A stretch of 23,427 nucleotides of DNA from JABSOG01 sp041583135 (GCA_041583135.1 JBFHGJ010000093.1:1-23427), one strand, 5' to 3'. Counted from the stretch's first letter, positions 6,499 to 15,480 are shown. The notes: a model not told the origin generated them from the sequence alone. Translations and numbers: made by a program.

Positions 6499-9400
6499 TC
6501 AGTCATGGGACGTTTTGTCCTTATGCAAAATGCGGTAAAGCGCCGGTATAACAAACAAGGTCAATAGGGTTGAGGAAATGATCCCGCCAATTACCACAGT
6601 GGCCAAAGGGCGCTGAACTTCGGAACCAATACCTGTGTTTAAAGCCATTGGAATAAAACCCAATGATGCGACCAATGCGGTTGTCAATACTGGACGCAAT
6701 CGGGTCAGCGCTCCGTCAAAAATGGCGTTACGCAAACTTAACCCTTCTCTGCGTAATTCGCGGATAAACGACACCATCACCAAACCGTTTAAAATTGCAA
6801 TACCAGATAAGGCGATAAAGCCCACGGCTGCTGAAATGGAAAATGGAATATCGCGCAATAGCAGGGCTGCGACGCCGCCGGTCAGTGCCAACGGTACGCC
6901 GGTAAAGATGATCAAAGCGTCTTTAAAGGCGTTGAGTGCCAAAACCAGCAATCCGATGATCATCAGCAAGGTGATAGGTACCACAATGCTAAGGCGTTTT
7001 GATGCCGATTGTAGTTTTTGGTAAGTGCCGCCATATTCCAGCCAGTAGCCAGCCGGCAACGCCACTTTGTCGGAAATGGCATGTTGAATGTCAGCCACAA
7101 AACTGCCCAAATCACGCCCTCGCACATTGGCTGTCACCACAACTCGGCGCTTGCCATTTTCGCGGTTGATTTGATTGGCACCTGAGACCAACTCTAATGA
7201 TGCCAGCTCCTTTAGCGGGATATTGTGACCATCAGGTAGCTGGATCGGCAGGTAATTCAGCGCGCGGAGATCTTGTCTACGAGATTCACCAAGACGTACC
7301 ACGATATCTGAGCGCCTGTCACCTTGATAAAACTTACTTGCTACGGTGCCGCCCATCGCCGTGGCGACCTGCGATTGCAGCTGCGCTATGCTAATGCCGT
7401 GTTGCATGAGCTTGGTGTGGTTTGGAATGATGTTTAGCATCGGCAAACCTGTGGTTTGTTCGACCTGAATATCGGCGATGCCTTCCACTTGAGCAATGGC
7501 AGATTCAATTTCCCCGCCAAGGGCCGTCAGTGTGTCAAAGTCGTCACCAAAAACCTTAATGGCAAGCTCTGAGCGCACACCAGCGAGCAGCTCGTTAAAG
7601 CGCATTTGTATTGGCTGTAAAAACTCATAGCGATTTCCCGGAATTGGCTTCACCAGCTCGGCAAGCTCCTCGACGATTTGCGCTTTGGGTTTGTTGGGGT
7701 TTGGCCATTGTTCACGAGGTTTTAAGATTATAAAGTTATCCGCAACGCTCGGTGGTACGGCATCGGTGGCCACATCGGCCGTCCCAATTTTAGCAAAGAC
7801 CCGTTCAACCTCCGGCATTTGCTTGATTTTGTCCTCTAGTGTTTCCTGTAGTGCAATGGCCTGGCTCAGTGAGGTGCCAGGGATGCGTAAAGCGTGCATG
7901 GCGATATCGCCCTCATCGAGGTTTGGAGCAAACTCGCTGCCCAACTTAGTGGCTTGATAACCAAATAGTACAACTAACGCTGTCGCCGCCAGTACCACAA
8001 CCCAACGCCCTTTTAACACCCAGCCTAGCGCCGGTCGATAAAGGGCCGCAGCGCCACGGATCAATGGGCTGTGTTTTTCTTTCACCGGTTTTCTAAACAG
8101 CAAGGCAATGGTGGCTGGCACAAAAGTGACAGACAGCAACATCGCACTTAACAGGGCAATAACCACGGTAATGGCCATCGGGTGGAACATCTTACCTTCT
8201 ACGCCTTCAAGGGCAAAAATCGGCAAATAGACGGCGGTGATTATAAATACGCCAAACAGTGCCGGACGAATGACCTCACTGGTTGCTTCAAAAACCAGTT
8301 CTAAGCGCTCTTTGAGCGGCAGCGGCGTCTCTCCGGCTTGGCTCAGTCGGCGTAAGCAGTTTTCGACGATGATAATGGCGCCATCGACCAGCAAGCCGAA
8401 ATCCAGTGCGCCTAAGCTCATCAAGTTGGCGCTGACGCGGGTTTGAACCATGCCGGTCACTGTCATCAACATGGCAAAGGGGATCACCAAAGCGGTTAGG
8501 AATGCTGCGCGAAAATTGCCGAGCAGAACAAACAGCACCAAGATCACCAGCGCCGCGCCTTCAAGCAGGTTGGTTTGCACTGTTTGTAAGGTTTTATCCA
8601 CCAACTTGGTGCGATCATAGACCGCAGTGGCGACAATACCTTCAGGCAAGGTCGTATTGATCTCTTTGAGCTTTTCACCTACCGCGTGAGCAACGGTTCG
8701 GCTGTTTTCGCCGATCAGCATGAACACGGTACTCATGACAACTTCGCGGCCGTTTTGGGTGGCCGCTCCGGTACGCAGTCCTTGACCGTTTTGAACATCA
8801 GCGACATCTTTGATATACAGTGTCGCACCTTTCGTCGATTTCAGCGGGATGTGGGCAACCGCATCTAGATCGGCCGCTTGACCGGGGATCCGCAATAGCC
8901 ATTGCGCGCCGTTTTGCTCAATGAATCCGGCGCCTTGATTTTGGTTGTTGTTGGCAATGGCGGTAACGACATCGGCTTGTGTTAAACCAAAAGCCAGCAG
9001 CTTTTCGGGTTTGAAGGCCACCAATATCTCACGCTCAAAGCCGCCAATTGGGTTGACCTCAACCACACCGGGCACCCGCATCAACTGTGGTCTGATGGTC
9101 CAATCATGAACTGTGCGCAAGTCCATAGGGGTAATGGCTGAGCCGTCAGGATGAGTGGCACCGGGCTTGGCATCAACGGTAAACATAAAAATTTCGCCTA
9201 GTCCGGTAGCGATGGGGCCTAGCTGCGGCTCAAGCCCCATTGGCAGTTCGGCACGGGCAGCGCTTAGTCGCTCATTGACCAGCTGACGGGCAAAATAGAC
9301 ATCGGTTTGGTCATTGAATATGGCAACCACCTGAGATAAACCGTAGCGCGACACCGAACGGGTATAGGTTAATCCCGGTAGCCCGGCAAGGGCGGTCTCT

Positions 9401-9606
9401 AAGGGAAAGGTCACCCTTTGCTCTATCTCAAGAGGCGTATATCCCGGCGCTTCGGTATTTATCATCACTTGCACATTGGTGATATCCGGCACCGCATCAA
9501 TAGGCAGCTTGGTGAAATTCCATATGCCCAGCCCGGCGACTGCCAACACCATTACCAAAACAAGGAGTTTGCGCTTGATTGAAAAGCGTATAATCGATTC
9601 CAACAT
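6499..9606 (-). CDS. czcA: CzcA-type heavy-metal efflux RND inner-membrane pump
   Basis: 1035 residues, normal for HME-RND proteins. The protein drives proton-dependent export of divalent metals through a tripartite complex spanning both membranes. The N-terminus shows the first membrane helix and the family motifs PIDAVPDITNVQVMINTEAPG and FPLETALAGLPG. Transmembrane helix 4 carries LDFGLLVDGAIIIVEN, with D402, D408 and E415, the acidic triad required for proton transport in CzcA. This motif is that of the Zn/Co/Cd-type subgroup rather than the Cu/Ag type (CusA). Two large periplasmic loops and twelve predicted helices fit. The gene starts 11 nt after czcB and is the last gene of the operon. 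The exact metal cannot be read from the sequence. Confidence 0.94.
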   Translation of the reverse strand: MLESIIRFSIKRKLLVLVMVLAVAGLGIWNFTKLPIDAVPDITNVQVMINTEAPGYTPLEIEQRVTFPLETALAGLPGLTYTRSVSRYGLSQVVAIFNDQTDVYFARQLVNERLSAARAELPMGLEPQLGPIATGLGEIFMFTVDAKPGATHPDGSAITPMDLRTVHDWTIRPQLMRVPGVVEVNPIGGFEREILVAFKPEKLLAFGLTQADVVTAIANNNQNQGAGFIEQNGAQWLLRIPGQAADLDAVAHIPLKSTKGATLYIKDVADVQNGQGLRTGAATQNGREVVMSTVFMLIGENSRTVAHAVGEKLKEINTTLPEGIVATAVYDRTKLVDKTLQTVQTNLLEGAALVILVLFVLLGNFRAAFLTALVIPFAMLMTVTGMVQTRVSANLMSLGALDFGLLVDGAIIIVENCLRRLSQAGETPLPLKERLELVFEATSEVIRPALFGVFIITAVYLPIFALEGVEGKMFHPMAITVVIALLSAMLLSVTFVPATIALLFRKPVKEKHSPLIRGAAALYRPALGWVLKGRWVVVLAATALVVLFGYQATKLGSEFAPNLDEGDIAMHALRIPGTSLSQAIALQETLEDKIKQMPEVERVFAKIGTADVATDAVPPSVADNFIILKPREQWPNPNKPKAQIVEELAELVKPIPGNRYEFLQPIQMRFNELLAGVRSELAIKVFGDDFDTLTALGGEIESAIAQVEGIADIQVEQTTGLPMLNIIPNHTKLMQHGISIAQLQSQVATAMGGTVASKFYQGDRRSDIVVRLGESRRQDLRALNYLPIQLPDGHNIPLKELASLELVSGANQINRENGKRRVVVTANVRGRDLGSFVADIQHAISDKVALPAGYWLEYGGTYQKLQSASKRLSIVVPITLLMIIGLLVLALNAFKDALIIFTGVPLALTGGVAALLLRDIPFSISAAVGFIALSGIAILNGLVMVSFIRELRREGLSLRNAIFDGALTRLRPVLTTALVASLGFIPMALNTGIGSEVQRPLATVVIGGIISSTLLTLFVIPALYRILHKDKTSHD

Positions 9607-9617
9607 AACTTTGGCCC

Positions 9618-10868
9618 CTAGTGGTCGTGCGAAGCGCCAGACTTTTCAATGTCGGCTTTCAAAATGTAGCTGTTGTTGGTGACATATTGGCTGCCCGGTT
9701 TCAGGCCGCCGAGCACTTCAACCCACTCACCGTCTTCGCGACCGAGTTCCAACATGCGCACTTCATATTGCTCAGCGACTTTGACATACACCACGGTAAA
9801 GTCGCGAAAGCTCTGCAAGCCAACGCGTTTCACCGCCAAAGGCACCTCAAAGCTGGCAACCTCTATTTGGCCTTGAACAAAACTGCCGTTACTGAACTGG
9901 CGTTTGTCGTTAGCGAGTTTTACCCACACGATACGGGCTTGGTCATCGCGAACCTGAGGCTCGATAAATGAAATGCTACCTTGATGGGGTTGTTGCGAAC
10001 CTTCGACTGCGAGTGTGACCAAAGAGCCGATGTGGACTTTTGCGTAATCGCTGGGATAGACCGCCAGCTTAGCGATATATTGGCTGAAATCAGTGATCGT
10101 CAGTAATGTTCGTCCAGCGGTTTGTTCGCCTTGGTTGGCCAGTTGCTCAGTGATAACGCCATCGCTCGGGGCTTTAATTTGGTAGGGCTTCAAGCTTTCG
10201 TTACTTTCGACGCTAAGCAGCGTTTGACCCGCGCTTACTCGGTCGCCAAGACTGACGTGCAACTGAGTGATTTCACCATCAAAACGAGCCGAGATATTTG
10301 TTTGTGCCCCTTGCGGTAGTGATAGTGCGCCATAAGCTGGGATGGTTTGATGTAGTGTGGCCGGACCGGCAATATCGGTTTGAATATTCATTGCCTCGGC
10401 GACTGCTTGTTCGATGGTTGTGCGGCCTTCGAAGTTATCATATTGCCACTGATAGGATTTCCCCTGATACTTGGCATTAACGCTAACCACAAAAGAGTGG
10501 GGCTCGTAGACCACCATATCGCCGCGCAGAAAGTCGGCTTGGGGATTAAAGTGGATGTCGTCTACAACATTCCCCAATCGTGTCAATTTGACTGTTAAGT
10601 CTACCGCTTTATTGGAAACCGGTTTGCCGTCTTCTGTTACCCACACACGAAACTCTGGCGGTACTCCGGTTTCAAAAATCGCAAGCTCTAAAGCAAACTT
10701 GCCATCACGTAACATGCGACCCCGGTGAGGGCCTTTTTCCGGTTCTTGTTGTGCGGCAGCTGGTGCAGATGAAGCCATTGCCGAAACCGAAAGCAAGCTG
10801 ATTAAGCTACAGCTGATACTAAGGAATATCGCCAAACTCAATGACGAAAGGGCGTTGCTGTTTTTCAT
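9618..10868 (-). CDS. czcB: CzcB-type periplasmic adaptor (membrane fusion protein)
   Basis: 416 residues from the ATG at 10868 (MKNSNALSS); an in-frame GTG at 10880 overlaps the czcC stop. A hydrophobic export signal of about 37 residues ends near SAMASS. The N-terminal domain starts with EKGPHRGRMLRDGKFALELAIFE, the metal-efflux-adaptor domain often found in CzcB proteins. A beta-barrel/lipoyl region follows: YGALSLPQGAQTNISARFDGEI, LHVSLGDRVSAGQTLLSVES, IKAPSDGVITEQLANQGEQ. The C-terminus ends in the His-containing SHDH. The protein bridges CzcA and CzcC in the periplasm. It lies 8 nt from the czcC stop and 11 nt from czcA. Confidence 0.92.
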   Translation of the reverse strand: MKNSNALSSLSLAIFLSISCSLISLLSVSAMASSAPAAAQQEPEKGPHRGRMLRDGKFALELAIFETGVPPEFRVWVTEDGKPVSNKAVDLTVKLTRLGNVVDDIHFNPQADFLRGDMVVYEPHSFVVSVNAKYQGKSYQWQYDNFEGRTTIEQAVAEAMNIQTDIAGPATLHQTIPAYGALSLPQGAQTNISARFDGEITQLHVSLGDRVSAGQTLLSVESNESLKPYQIKAPSDGVITEQLANQGEQTAGRTLLTITDFSQYIAKLAVYPSDYAKVHIGSLVTLAVEGSQQPHQGSISFIEPQVRDDQARIVWVKLANDKRQFSNGSFVQGQIEVASFEVPLAVKRVGLQSFRDFTVVYVKVAEQYEVRMLELGREDGEWVEVLGGLKPGSQYVTNNSYILKADIEKSGASHDH

Positions 10869-10876
10869 AATATATC

Positions 10877-12160
10877 TCACTGAGTAAGGGTGGTGCCAGT
10901 CAGGCGCTGAATTTCAATGTGCTGCAAGTGCAGGCTCTCATATGCTTCAAGCAACTGGGCTTGAACGCTGAGTAATTCACGTCGCACGTCACTGTATTGG
11001 GTGTAGCTTAGCTGGCCTTGGTCAAAGGCGTTGTTGGCCTCGGACATGGCTTGTTCTAAGGTTGGTGTGATAGCGGTTTGCACGGTTTCAATCACATGCC
11101 GCGAATGAGCCATTTCCTGTAACAGCACGTAAATTTGCGCGCTCATGGATTGGACTAAGGCGTCCTGTTCGCTTGCCAATACCTCTTGTTGTGCTTGCAG
11201 CGCGGCTATCGTGCCATCTTTGCTGCTGTTGTCACCCCAAGGAATAGAAACCCCGACCATCAAGCCAAAGTCATCGCTACTTTCATAGCGGCGTAACCCG
11301 GTGGTGAGCTGCCATTGCGGCTTGGCTTCAATACGTGCCAACTCTATTTTTGATTGGGCGATACGCTGGGCTGTGGCAAATTGTTGCACACTTGGGTTGC
11401 GTTTTAGTTTGGCCAGTTGACTTGCAACGTCGGGTATTGCAGGAAGACTGAGTAAATCGCCATTGAGATGATAGCGTTCAGTGGGCTTGCCCCACAAAGA
11501 GGCAAGTTGATATTGGCTGGCGCTGAGTTCATGTTCGACATCTTCTACGGCCAACTGGCGGCGTATCAGCTCTGCTTTGGCTAGGTGTAGTTCAACGCTG
11601 GAACTTTTACCGGCTTGCACGCGTTTGGTCATTGCCGCAACCAGCCGCTGAGCCTCAAGGGCGGCCATTTGATTGAGCTTCATGCGCTCTTGCTTCACCA
11701 AAATATCGACAAAGCGCTTGGCCACCAAAGCCGACAGATCTAGCGCCTTAATTTGCTGTTGTCGTTCAAGCTCAGATGCTTGGGTTTTTACTGCCTTGAC
11801 TCTGCCGTCGATAAGTTGTTGTTGTATCAGCCATGAAAAGGTCAATGTGGTCTGCATACTTTTAAGCGCGCTGTGCTCACCTGTGCCCATCGCATCTTCT
11901 ACCATCAAGCCGACTTGTGGCCGTTGTGCGATACCCGCCTGAGTCATTTGTCCTTGCCAAACCCGCTTTTTCGCAACTAACGCCCGTAAATCTGGGTGAT
12001 GGGCCAAGGTCATGGTTACCGCATCGGATAAACTGATGGATTTCGCGCTTGATGCCGCTAGCGCCGATAGTGGCACGAGCGCTGCTATGGTCACTAGTAA
12101 GGTATAAAACCGATAGCCAATCGGTTTTTTGGGGTTGCGTTTACACAGCATATCTTTCAT
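10877..12160 (-). CDS. czcC: CzcC-type outer-membrane factor (TolC family)
   Basis: 427 residues. The ATG at 12160 has AAGGA 6 nt upstream, in the 13-nt gap after the M56 protease gene. The leader is basic (KRNPKKPIGYR) and followed by a hydrophobic run ending ALA. The mature protein has the duplicated outer-membrane-efflux pattern: SLSDAVTMTLAHHPDLRAL at the start, RVQAGKSSSVELHLAKAELIRRQ in the first half and FDQGQLSYTQYSDVRRELL in the second, with long coiled-coil helices. It forms the exit duct for the CzcA-CzcB pump. A 27-bp dyad nearly identical to one upstream of the repressor gene lies inside codons 10-19. Confidence 0.92.
   Translation of the reverse strand: MKDMLCKRNPKKPIGYRFYTLLVTIAALVPLSALAASSAKSISLSDAVTMTLAHHPDLRALVAKKRVWQGQMTQAGIAQRPQVGLMVEDAMGTGEHSALKSMQTTLTFSWLIQQQLIDGRVKAVKTQASELERQQQIKALDLSALVAKRFVDILVKQERMKLNQMAALEAQRLVAAMTKRVQAGKSSSVELHLAKAELIRRQLAVEDVEHELSASQYQLASLWGKPTERYHLNGDLLSLPAIPDVASQLAKLKRNPSVQQFATAQRIAQSKIELARIEAKPQWQLTTGLRRYESSDDFGLMVGVSIPWGDNSSKDGTIAALQAQQEVLASEQDALVQSMSAQIYVLLQEMAHSRHVIETVQTAITPTLEQAMSEANNAFDQGQLSYTQYSDVRRELLSVQAQLLEAYESLHLQHIEIQRLTGTTLTQ
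12105..12131. promoter_or_regulatory. Dyad inside 5' end of czcC, twin of the blaI-upstream dyad
   Basis: AAAACCGAT-agcca-ATCGGTTTT (12106-12128) is a perfect 9-bp inverted repeat with a 5-nt centre. Including flanks it shares 26 of 27 bases with 13583-13609; the single difference is in the centre. It starts about 32 nt inside czcC (codons 10-19). It may be an operator for the operon's repressor or an RNA hairpin that slows translation or transcription. Confidence 0.6.
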
Positions 12161-12173
12161 GCCCAGTCCTTAT

Positions 12174-13154
12174 TTAATGGGTGAAAAAGGTTTCGATTAA
12201 ATGATGGAGACCGTCAACGACTGAAGCCGTCAACAGTGGTGCAGAGGCGAACAAAATGAGCGCCAATCCCAATGCGAGCCGAGATGAGGCCGAAACTGGG
12301 CTGATGAGATACTGTACCCGCATACTGGTTTGGTCATTGCCGAAATAACTGGATTGTAAGCCGTCACAACCGAGGGGAACACTGCATTGGATGCGGGCGA
12401 CATTTATCAGCGTTTGCGCAACATCAAGATTGTCATATTCGCCAGTGACGGCGCTGTCAGCCATTTGTTCGGTCAGCAAGGTGAAGTGCTTGATCAGTTC
12501 ATTAGAGACAACTGCGGGAAAAAAGCCGGCAAACGTAGCAAAGATCACCTTGAACAGTGGATCGCGCGCCGCGACATGAGCCACTTCATGACGGACAATT
12601 ATGTCCAGCTCCTGTGCGCTGACTTGCGCTTGCAATGCCGTGGTTAAGTAGATTTTGGGCGATAACAAGCCTGTGGTAAAAGCGGCGGGAATGTCCAGCG
12701 GCAGTGAAAAGTAGCGTTGCCGCCCTAAGCTTTGTTGCGACTCAACTGCCGATAGGGCAATTAGGTTGGTCATCGTCGAATACTGTTTCATGCGATGATT
12801 GACTGTGCACGCAATAGACCACAGCAAATATACCGAGGCACAAAGTAATGTAACGCCATGCCAACTGGTATAGCTAAAAACATCGACGTGATGCCAGTGG
12901 GCCAGCTCATTTAACCAAGCGGTTGGGAAAATATCTTGCTGCCTTGGCCAAAACAGGGCGACACAGCTTGCCGCTATCCACCATGGCGCGCTGACTAAGG
13001 ACCATAAAATGGCCTTGCGAATGCCAAAAGTGAAATGGGCAAGCCGCGATAGGGTAAGTCGTGAGGCAAGGCTTAAAAAGACAACACTGATCACAAATGC
13101 CAATACGGCAACGCTCATGAGATTCAGTGTGACTGCCACGGTACCTACGAACAT
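12174..13154 (-). CDS. M56-family (BlaR1/MecR1-like) membrane metalloprotease without sensor domain
   Basis: 326 residues, start ATG at 13154 with AAGGAAAG 8 nt upstream. Hydrophobic helices lie at about residues 7-29, 47-68, 98-116 and 292-312. The zinc protease motif HEVAH is at 189-193, and E229 in LTEQMAD is the expected third ligand. The layout is that of the protease half of BlaR1/MecR1. The roughly 250-residue C-terminal penicillin-binding sensor is missing; only a short periplasmic tail follows the last helix. In the BlaR/BlaI systems the protease triggers loss of the repressor. By analogy this one would inactivate the BlaI-like protein encoded 5 nt upstream, with metal-related rather than beta-lactam sensing inferred from the downstream czc genes. 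Confidence 0.87.
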   Translation of the reverse strand: MFVGTVAVTLNLMSVAVLAFVISVVFLSLASRLTLSRLAHFTFGIRKAILWSLVSAPWWIAASCVALFWPRQQDIFPTAWLNELAHWHHVDVFSYTSWHGVTLLCASVYLLWSIACTVNHRMKQYSTMTNLIALSAVESQQSLGRQRYFSLPLDIPAAFTTGLLSPKIYLTTALQAQVSAQELDIIVRHEVAHVAARDPLFKVIFATFAGFFPAVVSNELIKHFTLLTEQMADSAVTGEYDNLDVAQTLINVARIQCSVPLGCDGLQSSYFGNDQTSMRVQYLISPVSASSRLALGLALILFASAPLLTASVVDGLHHLIETFFTH

Positions 13155-13159
13155 CTTAG

Positions 13160-13540
13160 TTACTTTCCTTGACGCAGCTTACGCTGGGCTTCAATCAGCT
13201 TTTCGAGTTTATCGAGTTGCGCGTCATCGAGATTGGCTGAGGTTGAGCTAAAAGCGGCGATAAGGCTGTGTTCGCCGTCTTTGATAAAATCGCTGGTAAC
13301 ATTGGTGATCAGTTTGGCTATCAATGTCTCTCGGTCTACTTTTGCTTGGTAAAAGTAGGCATGGCCTTGTTTGGCGCGGCTCAGTAAACCTTTTTTAAAC
13401 AGTCGTTCCAAGGTACTTTGAATGGTATTGAGTGAACTGCCACGAAACTGACCAAGCACCGCGTGTACTTGCTTTGCATCCGCTTCGGGAGTATTCCATA
13501 AATATTGCAGAACCTGTTTTTCTAACTCACCTAGCTGCAT
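13160..13540 (-). CDS. BlaI/MecI/CopY-family winged-helix repressor
   Basis: 126 residues, a normal length. The N-terminal winged helix is clear: LGELEKQVLQYLWN, then ADAKQVHAVLGQ, then SLNTIQSTLERLFKKGLL (recognition helix region, about residues 36-54) and AYFYQAKV. The C-terminal helix, about residues 70-126, would dimerise. The protein contains no cysteine, so the CxC metal-binding sites of CopY are absent and direct metal-induced release of that kind is unlikely. Release by the adjacent M56 protease is the better model. It is the first gene of the blaI-M56-czcCBA operon, with only 5 nt before the protease gene. A dyad 43 bp upstream of its start is a candidate operator for autoregulation. 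Confidence 0.9.
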   Translation of the reverse strand: MQLGELEKQVLQYLWNTPEADAKQVHAVLGQFRGSSLNTIQSTLERLFKKGLLSRAKQGHAYFYQAKVDRETLIAKLITNVTSDFIKDGEHSLIAAFSSTSANLDDAQLDKLEKLIEAQRKLRQGK

Positions 13541-13582
13541 AACAGAACTCTTTGAACATAATGCTCGACATCATGACAAAAT

Positions 13583-13609
13583 TAAAACCGATAGGCAATC
13601 GGTTTTTTG
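13583..13609. promoter_or_regulatory. Dyad upstream of the repressor gene, candidate operator
   Basis: AAAACCGAT-aggca-ATCGGTTTT at 13584-13606 is a perfect 9-bp inverted repeat, 43 bp upstream of the repressor start. A near-identical copy lies in czcC. It does not match the TACANNTGTA type of box known for several BlaI/CopY proteins. It could also terminate transcripts arriving from the radical SAM gene, since on the minus strand it is followed by AATTTTG. Confidence 0.6.
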
Positions 13610-13729
13610 ATTTTTGAACTTAGCCTATTGCCAAAATGGCGATTGCCGAGTTTTCAAATTGACAGAGCTTCTTTGGCACTAAGTTAATCGCCTCCTTGGG
13701 CTAAAAACATAGTATGGCTATACCTGCTT

Positions 13730-13755
13730 GGGGTTATGCGGGTATAAATACTCTG
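13730..13755 (-). repeat. Diverged copy 2 of the 36-bp dispersed element
   Basis: On the minus strand it reads CAGAGTATTTATACCCGCAT and onward and matches the first 26 bases of the 21952 element at about 20 positions; beyond that the alignment needs a shift. It lies about 40 nt downstream of the radical SAM stop, in the sense direction of that gene. Confidence 0.45.
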
Positions 13756-13770
13756 ACTACGGGGCAGCCA

Positions 13771-13784
13771 GAGCATTTATGCTC
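13771..13784. terminator. Short palindrome just after the radical SAM gene
   Basis: GAGCAT-TT-ATGCTC is a 14-bp palindrome located 8 nt past the stop of the minus-strand radical SAM gene. With the adjacent GAGTATTTATACCC-type sequence it makes two similar dyads in a row. There is no T-tract, so a terminator role is only a guess. Confidence 0.3.
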
Positions 13785-13792
13785 GCTGAGAA

Positions 13793-15379
13793 TTATTGCA
13801 GGTGCCTTTGCTGCCTTTGCGCCAATTTGTTTTGGCTGGTGGTTTTGGTTTGCTCACTCGCGTAAAGCTTGAGCGTGCCGAAATGACCTTTGAGTTTTGA
13901 TGCTTCATAGTCGGCTCTGAGCTGCTCGACCACTTGCGGGTGTCTGTCTGGAAACAACGCTTCAATGGCTTGAGAAACCAACTCGTAGAGTTTTTTAAGG
14001 TTGATTTGATGGGTTTGGTCGGTTCTGTCAAAGATCCAATCGGTCAGCGCCATAAAGTCGTCAAAGGGTTGGTCTGAAAGTATATGGGGCAGCGAATACT
14101 TAAAGCGGCCGGAATTGCCTATCATATCCCAGTATCGGGCAAAACGGTTTACCCGCTGCATGGTGGCAAAATCGACTCTATCAGTGCTCAGTATATTAAA
14201 CGGCGGCAACGGGCTAAAGCGCAAATCAAAACTTTCGGTATGGCGAATGATCGGGCTGCCTTTAAGGCGTTTTAAAATGCCCACTTGGATTTCATGGGGG
14301 CGGCAATGATACAGCTCGTTAAAGCTCTGCTTAAAGGTGTCGAAGGTTTCGCCCGGTAAGCCAAAGATAAGGTCGGCGTGAATATGAGCTTTGGTGTTGT
14401 CTCTGAGCCATATCAGGTTTTCTTTTGATTTGGGGTTGTTTTGTTTGCGGCTGATGTTGCTTTGTACTTCAGGGTTAAAGGTTTGAATACCCACTTCAAA
14501 TTGCAGGCTACCTTCAGGGAATTGGGTCAGCAGCTCTTTGAGTTTACGCGGCAGATGGTCCGGCACCACCTCAAAATGTAAAAACAGCTCATCGCTCATT
14601 CTGTCTAAAAAGAACTGCATGATCTGCATGGTGGTTTTTATGTTTAAGTTGAAGGTTCTATCAATAAACTTAAAGTTGCGAGCGCCACGCTGATACAAAA
14701 TCTCCATTTGCTCTAAGAACAGGTCTAAATCAAACGGGTTTGAGGCGGTATCTAATGATGATAGACAAAACTCACACTTAAATGGACAGCCGCGAGAGGC
14801 CTCAACGTATAACAAACGATGTTTTAAGTCTTGATCTGAATAGTATTGATAAGGCAGCTCAATTTCATCAAGGGCAAAGGGCTTTGAATTCAGCACTTTT
14901 TGCGCAGGCTCGGTACGGTTGATTATGTCTTTACATAGCTTGTAAAAGCTCAAATCAGCTGGGCCTGTTAACACATAATCAGCGGTTTGCACAATGCTCT
15001 GTTGTTCGGCCTCATAACTGACCTCCGGGCCGCCAAGTACCACCTTTACTTCAGGCGCAATCACTTTGAGCAGGGCGACAACATCGGTGGTTTCGACGAT
15101 ATTCCAAATGTAGACACCAAAACCGACAATATCGGGTTTTGCTGCCAAGATCTGCTCAACGATATCGATAGCGCGCGCTTTGATAGTGAACTCTTTGATC
15201 TCGCAGTTGGGCTGGAGTTCTTTTAAATTAGCGTATAAATAGCGCAACCCGAAGCTGGCGTGAATAAACTTGGCGTTGAGGGTTGAAAGCACGATTTTAG
15301 GCGCTTCAATCGGCGTGGTATCGACGCTTTGGCTTAACGGTGAAATGACAGAAGCGGGGGCAATGTGTTGCACAGACAT
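13793..15379 (-). CDS. B12-binding-domain radical SAM protein, likely with DUF4080-type C-terminus
   Basis: 528 residues from the ATG at 15379 (MSVQHIAP); an ATG at 15418 would add 13. The family core begins at about residue 28 (KIVLSTLNAKFIHASFGLRYL), a cobalamin-binding-like Rossmann domain that includes DIVGFGVYIWN and VVLGGPEVS. The radical SAM core has the cluster motif RGCPFKCEFC (C-x3-C-x2-C), followed by FKFIDRTFNLN, LHFEVVPDHLP, LQFEVGIQTFN and HADLIFGLPGE. The C-terminal 150 residues contain SPLPPFNILSTDRVDFATMQR and a helical tail. The reaction is unknown; relatives include methyltransferases, but this group is uncharacterised. It stands alone, with its 3' end facing the repressor operon on the same strand. 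Confidence 0.88.
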   Translation of the reverse strand: MSVQHIAPASVISPLSQSVDTTPIEAPKIVLSTLNAKFIHASFGLRYLYANLKELQPNCEIKEFTIKARAIDIVEQILAAKPDIVGFGVYIWNIVETTDVVALLKVIAPEVKVVLGGPEVSYEAEQQSIVQTADYVLTGPADLSFYKLCKDIINRTEPAQKVLNSKPFALDEIELPYQYYSDQDLKHRLLYVEASRGCPFKCEFCLSSLDTASNPFDLDLFLEQMEILYQRGARNFKFIDRTFNLNIKTTMQIMQFFLDRMSDELFLHFEVVPDHLPRKLKELLTQFPEGSLQFEVGIQTFNPEVQSNISRKQNNPKSKENLIWLRDNTKAHIHADLIFGLPGETFDTFKQSFNELYHCRPHEIQVGILKRLKGSPIIRHTESFDLRFSPLPPFNILSTDRVDFATMQRVNRFARYWDMIGNSGRFKYSLPHILSDQPFDDFMALTDWIFDRTDQTHQINLKKLYELVSQAIEALFPDRHPQVVEQLRADYEASKLKGHFGTLKLYASEQTKTTSQNKLAQRQQRHLQ

Positions 15380-15480
15380 ACGTAACTTAAAAACCTCAAA
15401 ATTCAATCGCGCCATCATACCGCAAATGCCCGCGCTGATCAGTAGTTGGGTGAAATCAAAGCCTAGCGGTGTAGATTTTG

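Noticed and set aside
6290..6551. Short open frames on both strands downstream of czcA (67 and 69 residues)
   Set aside because: No ribosome binding site, no recognisable protein pattern, and the plus-strand one overlaps the czcA 3' end. Possibly decayed sequence.
12174..13540. Beta-lactam resistance regulators (true BlaR1/BlaI)
   Set aside because: The protease lacks the penicillin-binding sensor domain, no beta-lactamase gene is nearby, and the operon continues into a metal efflux pump.
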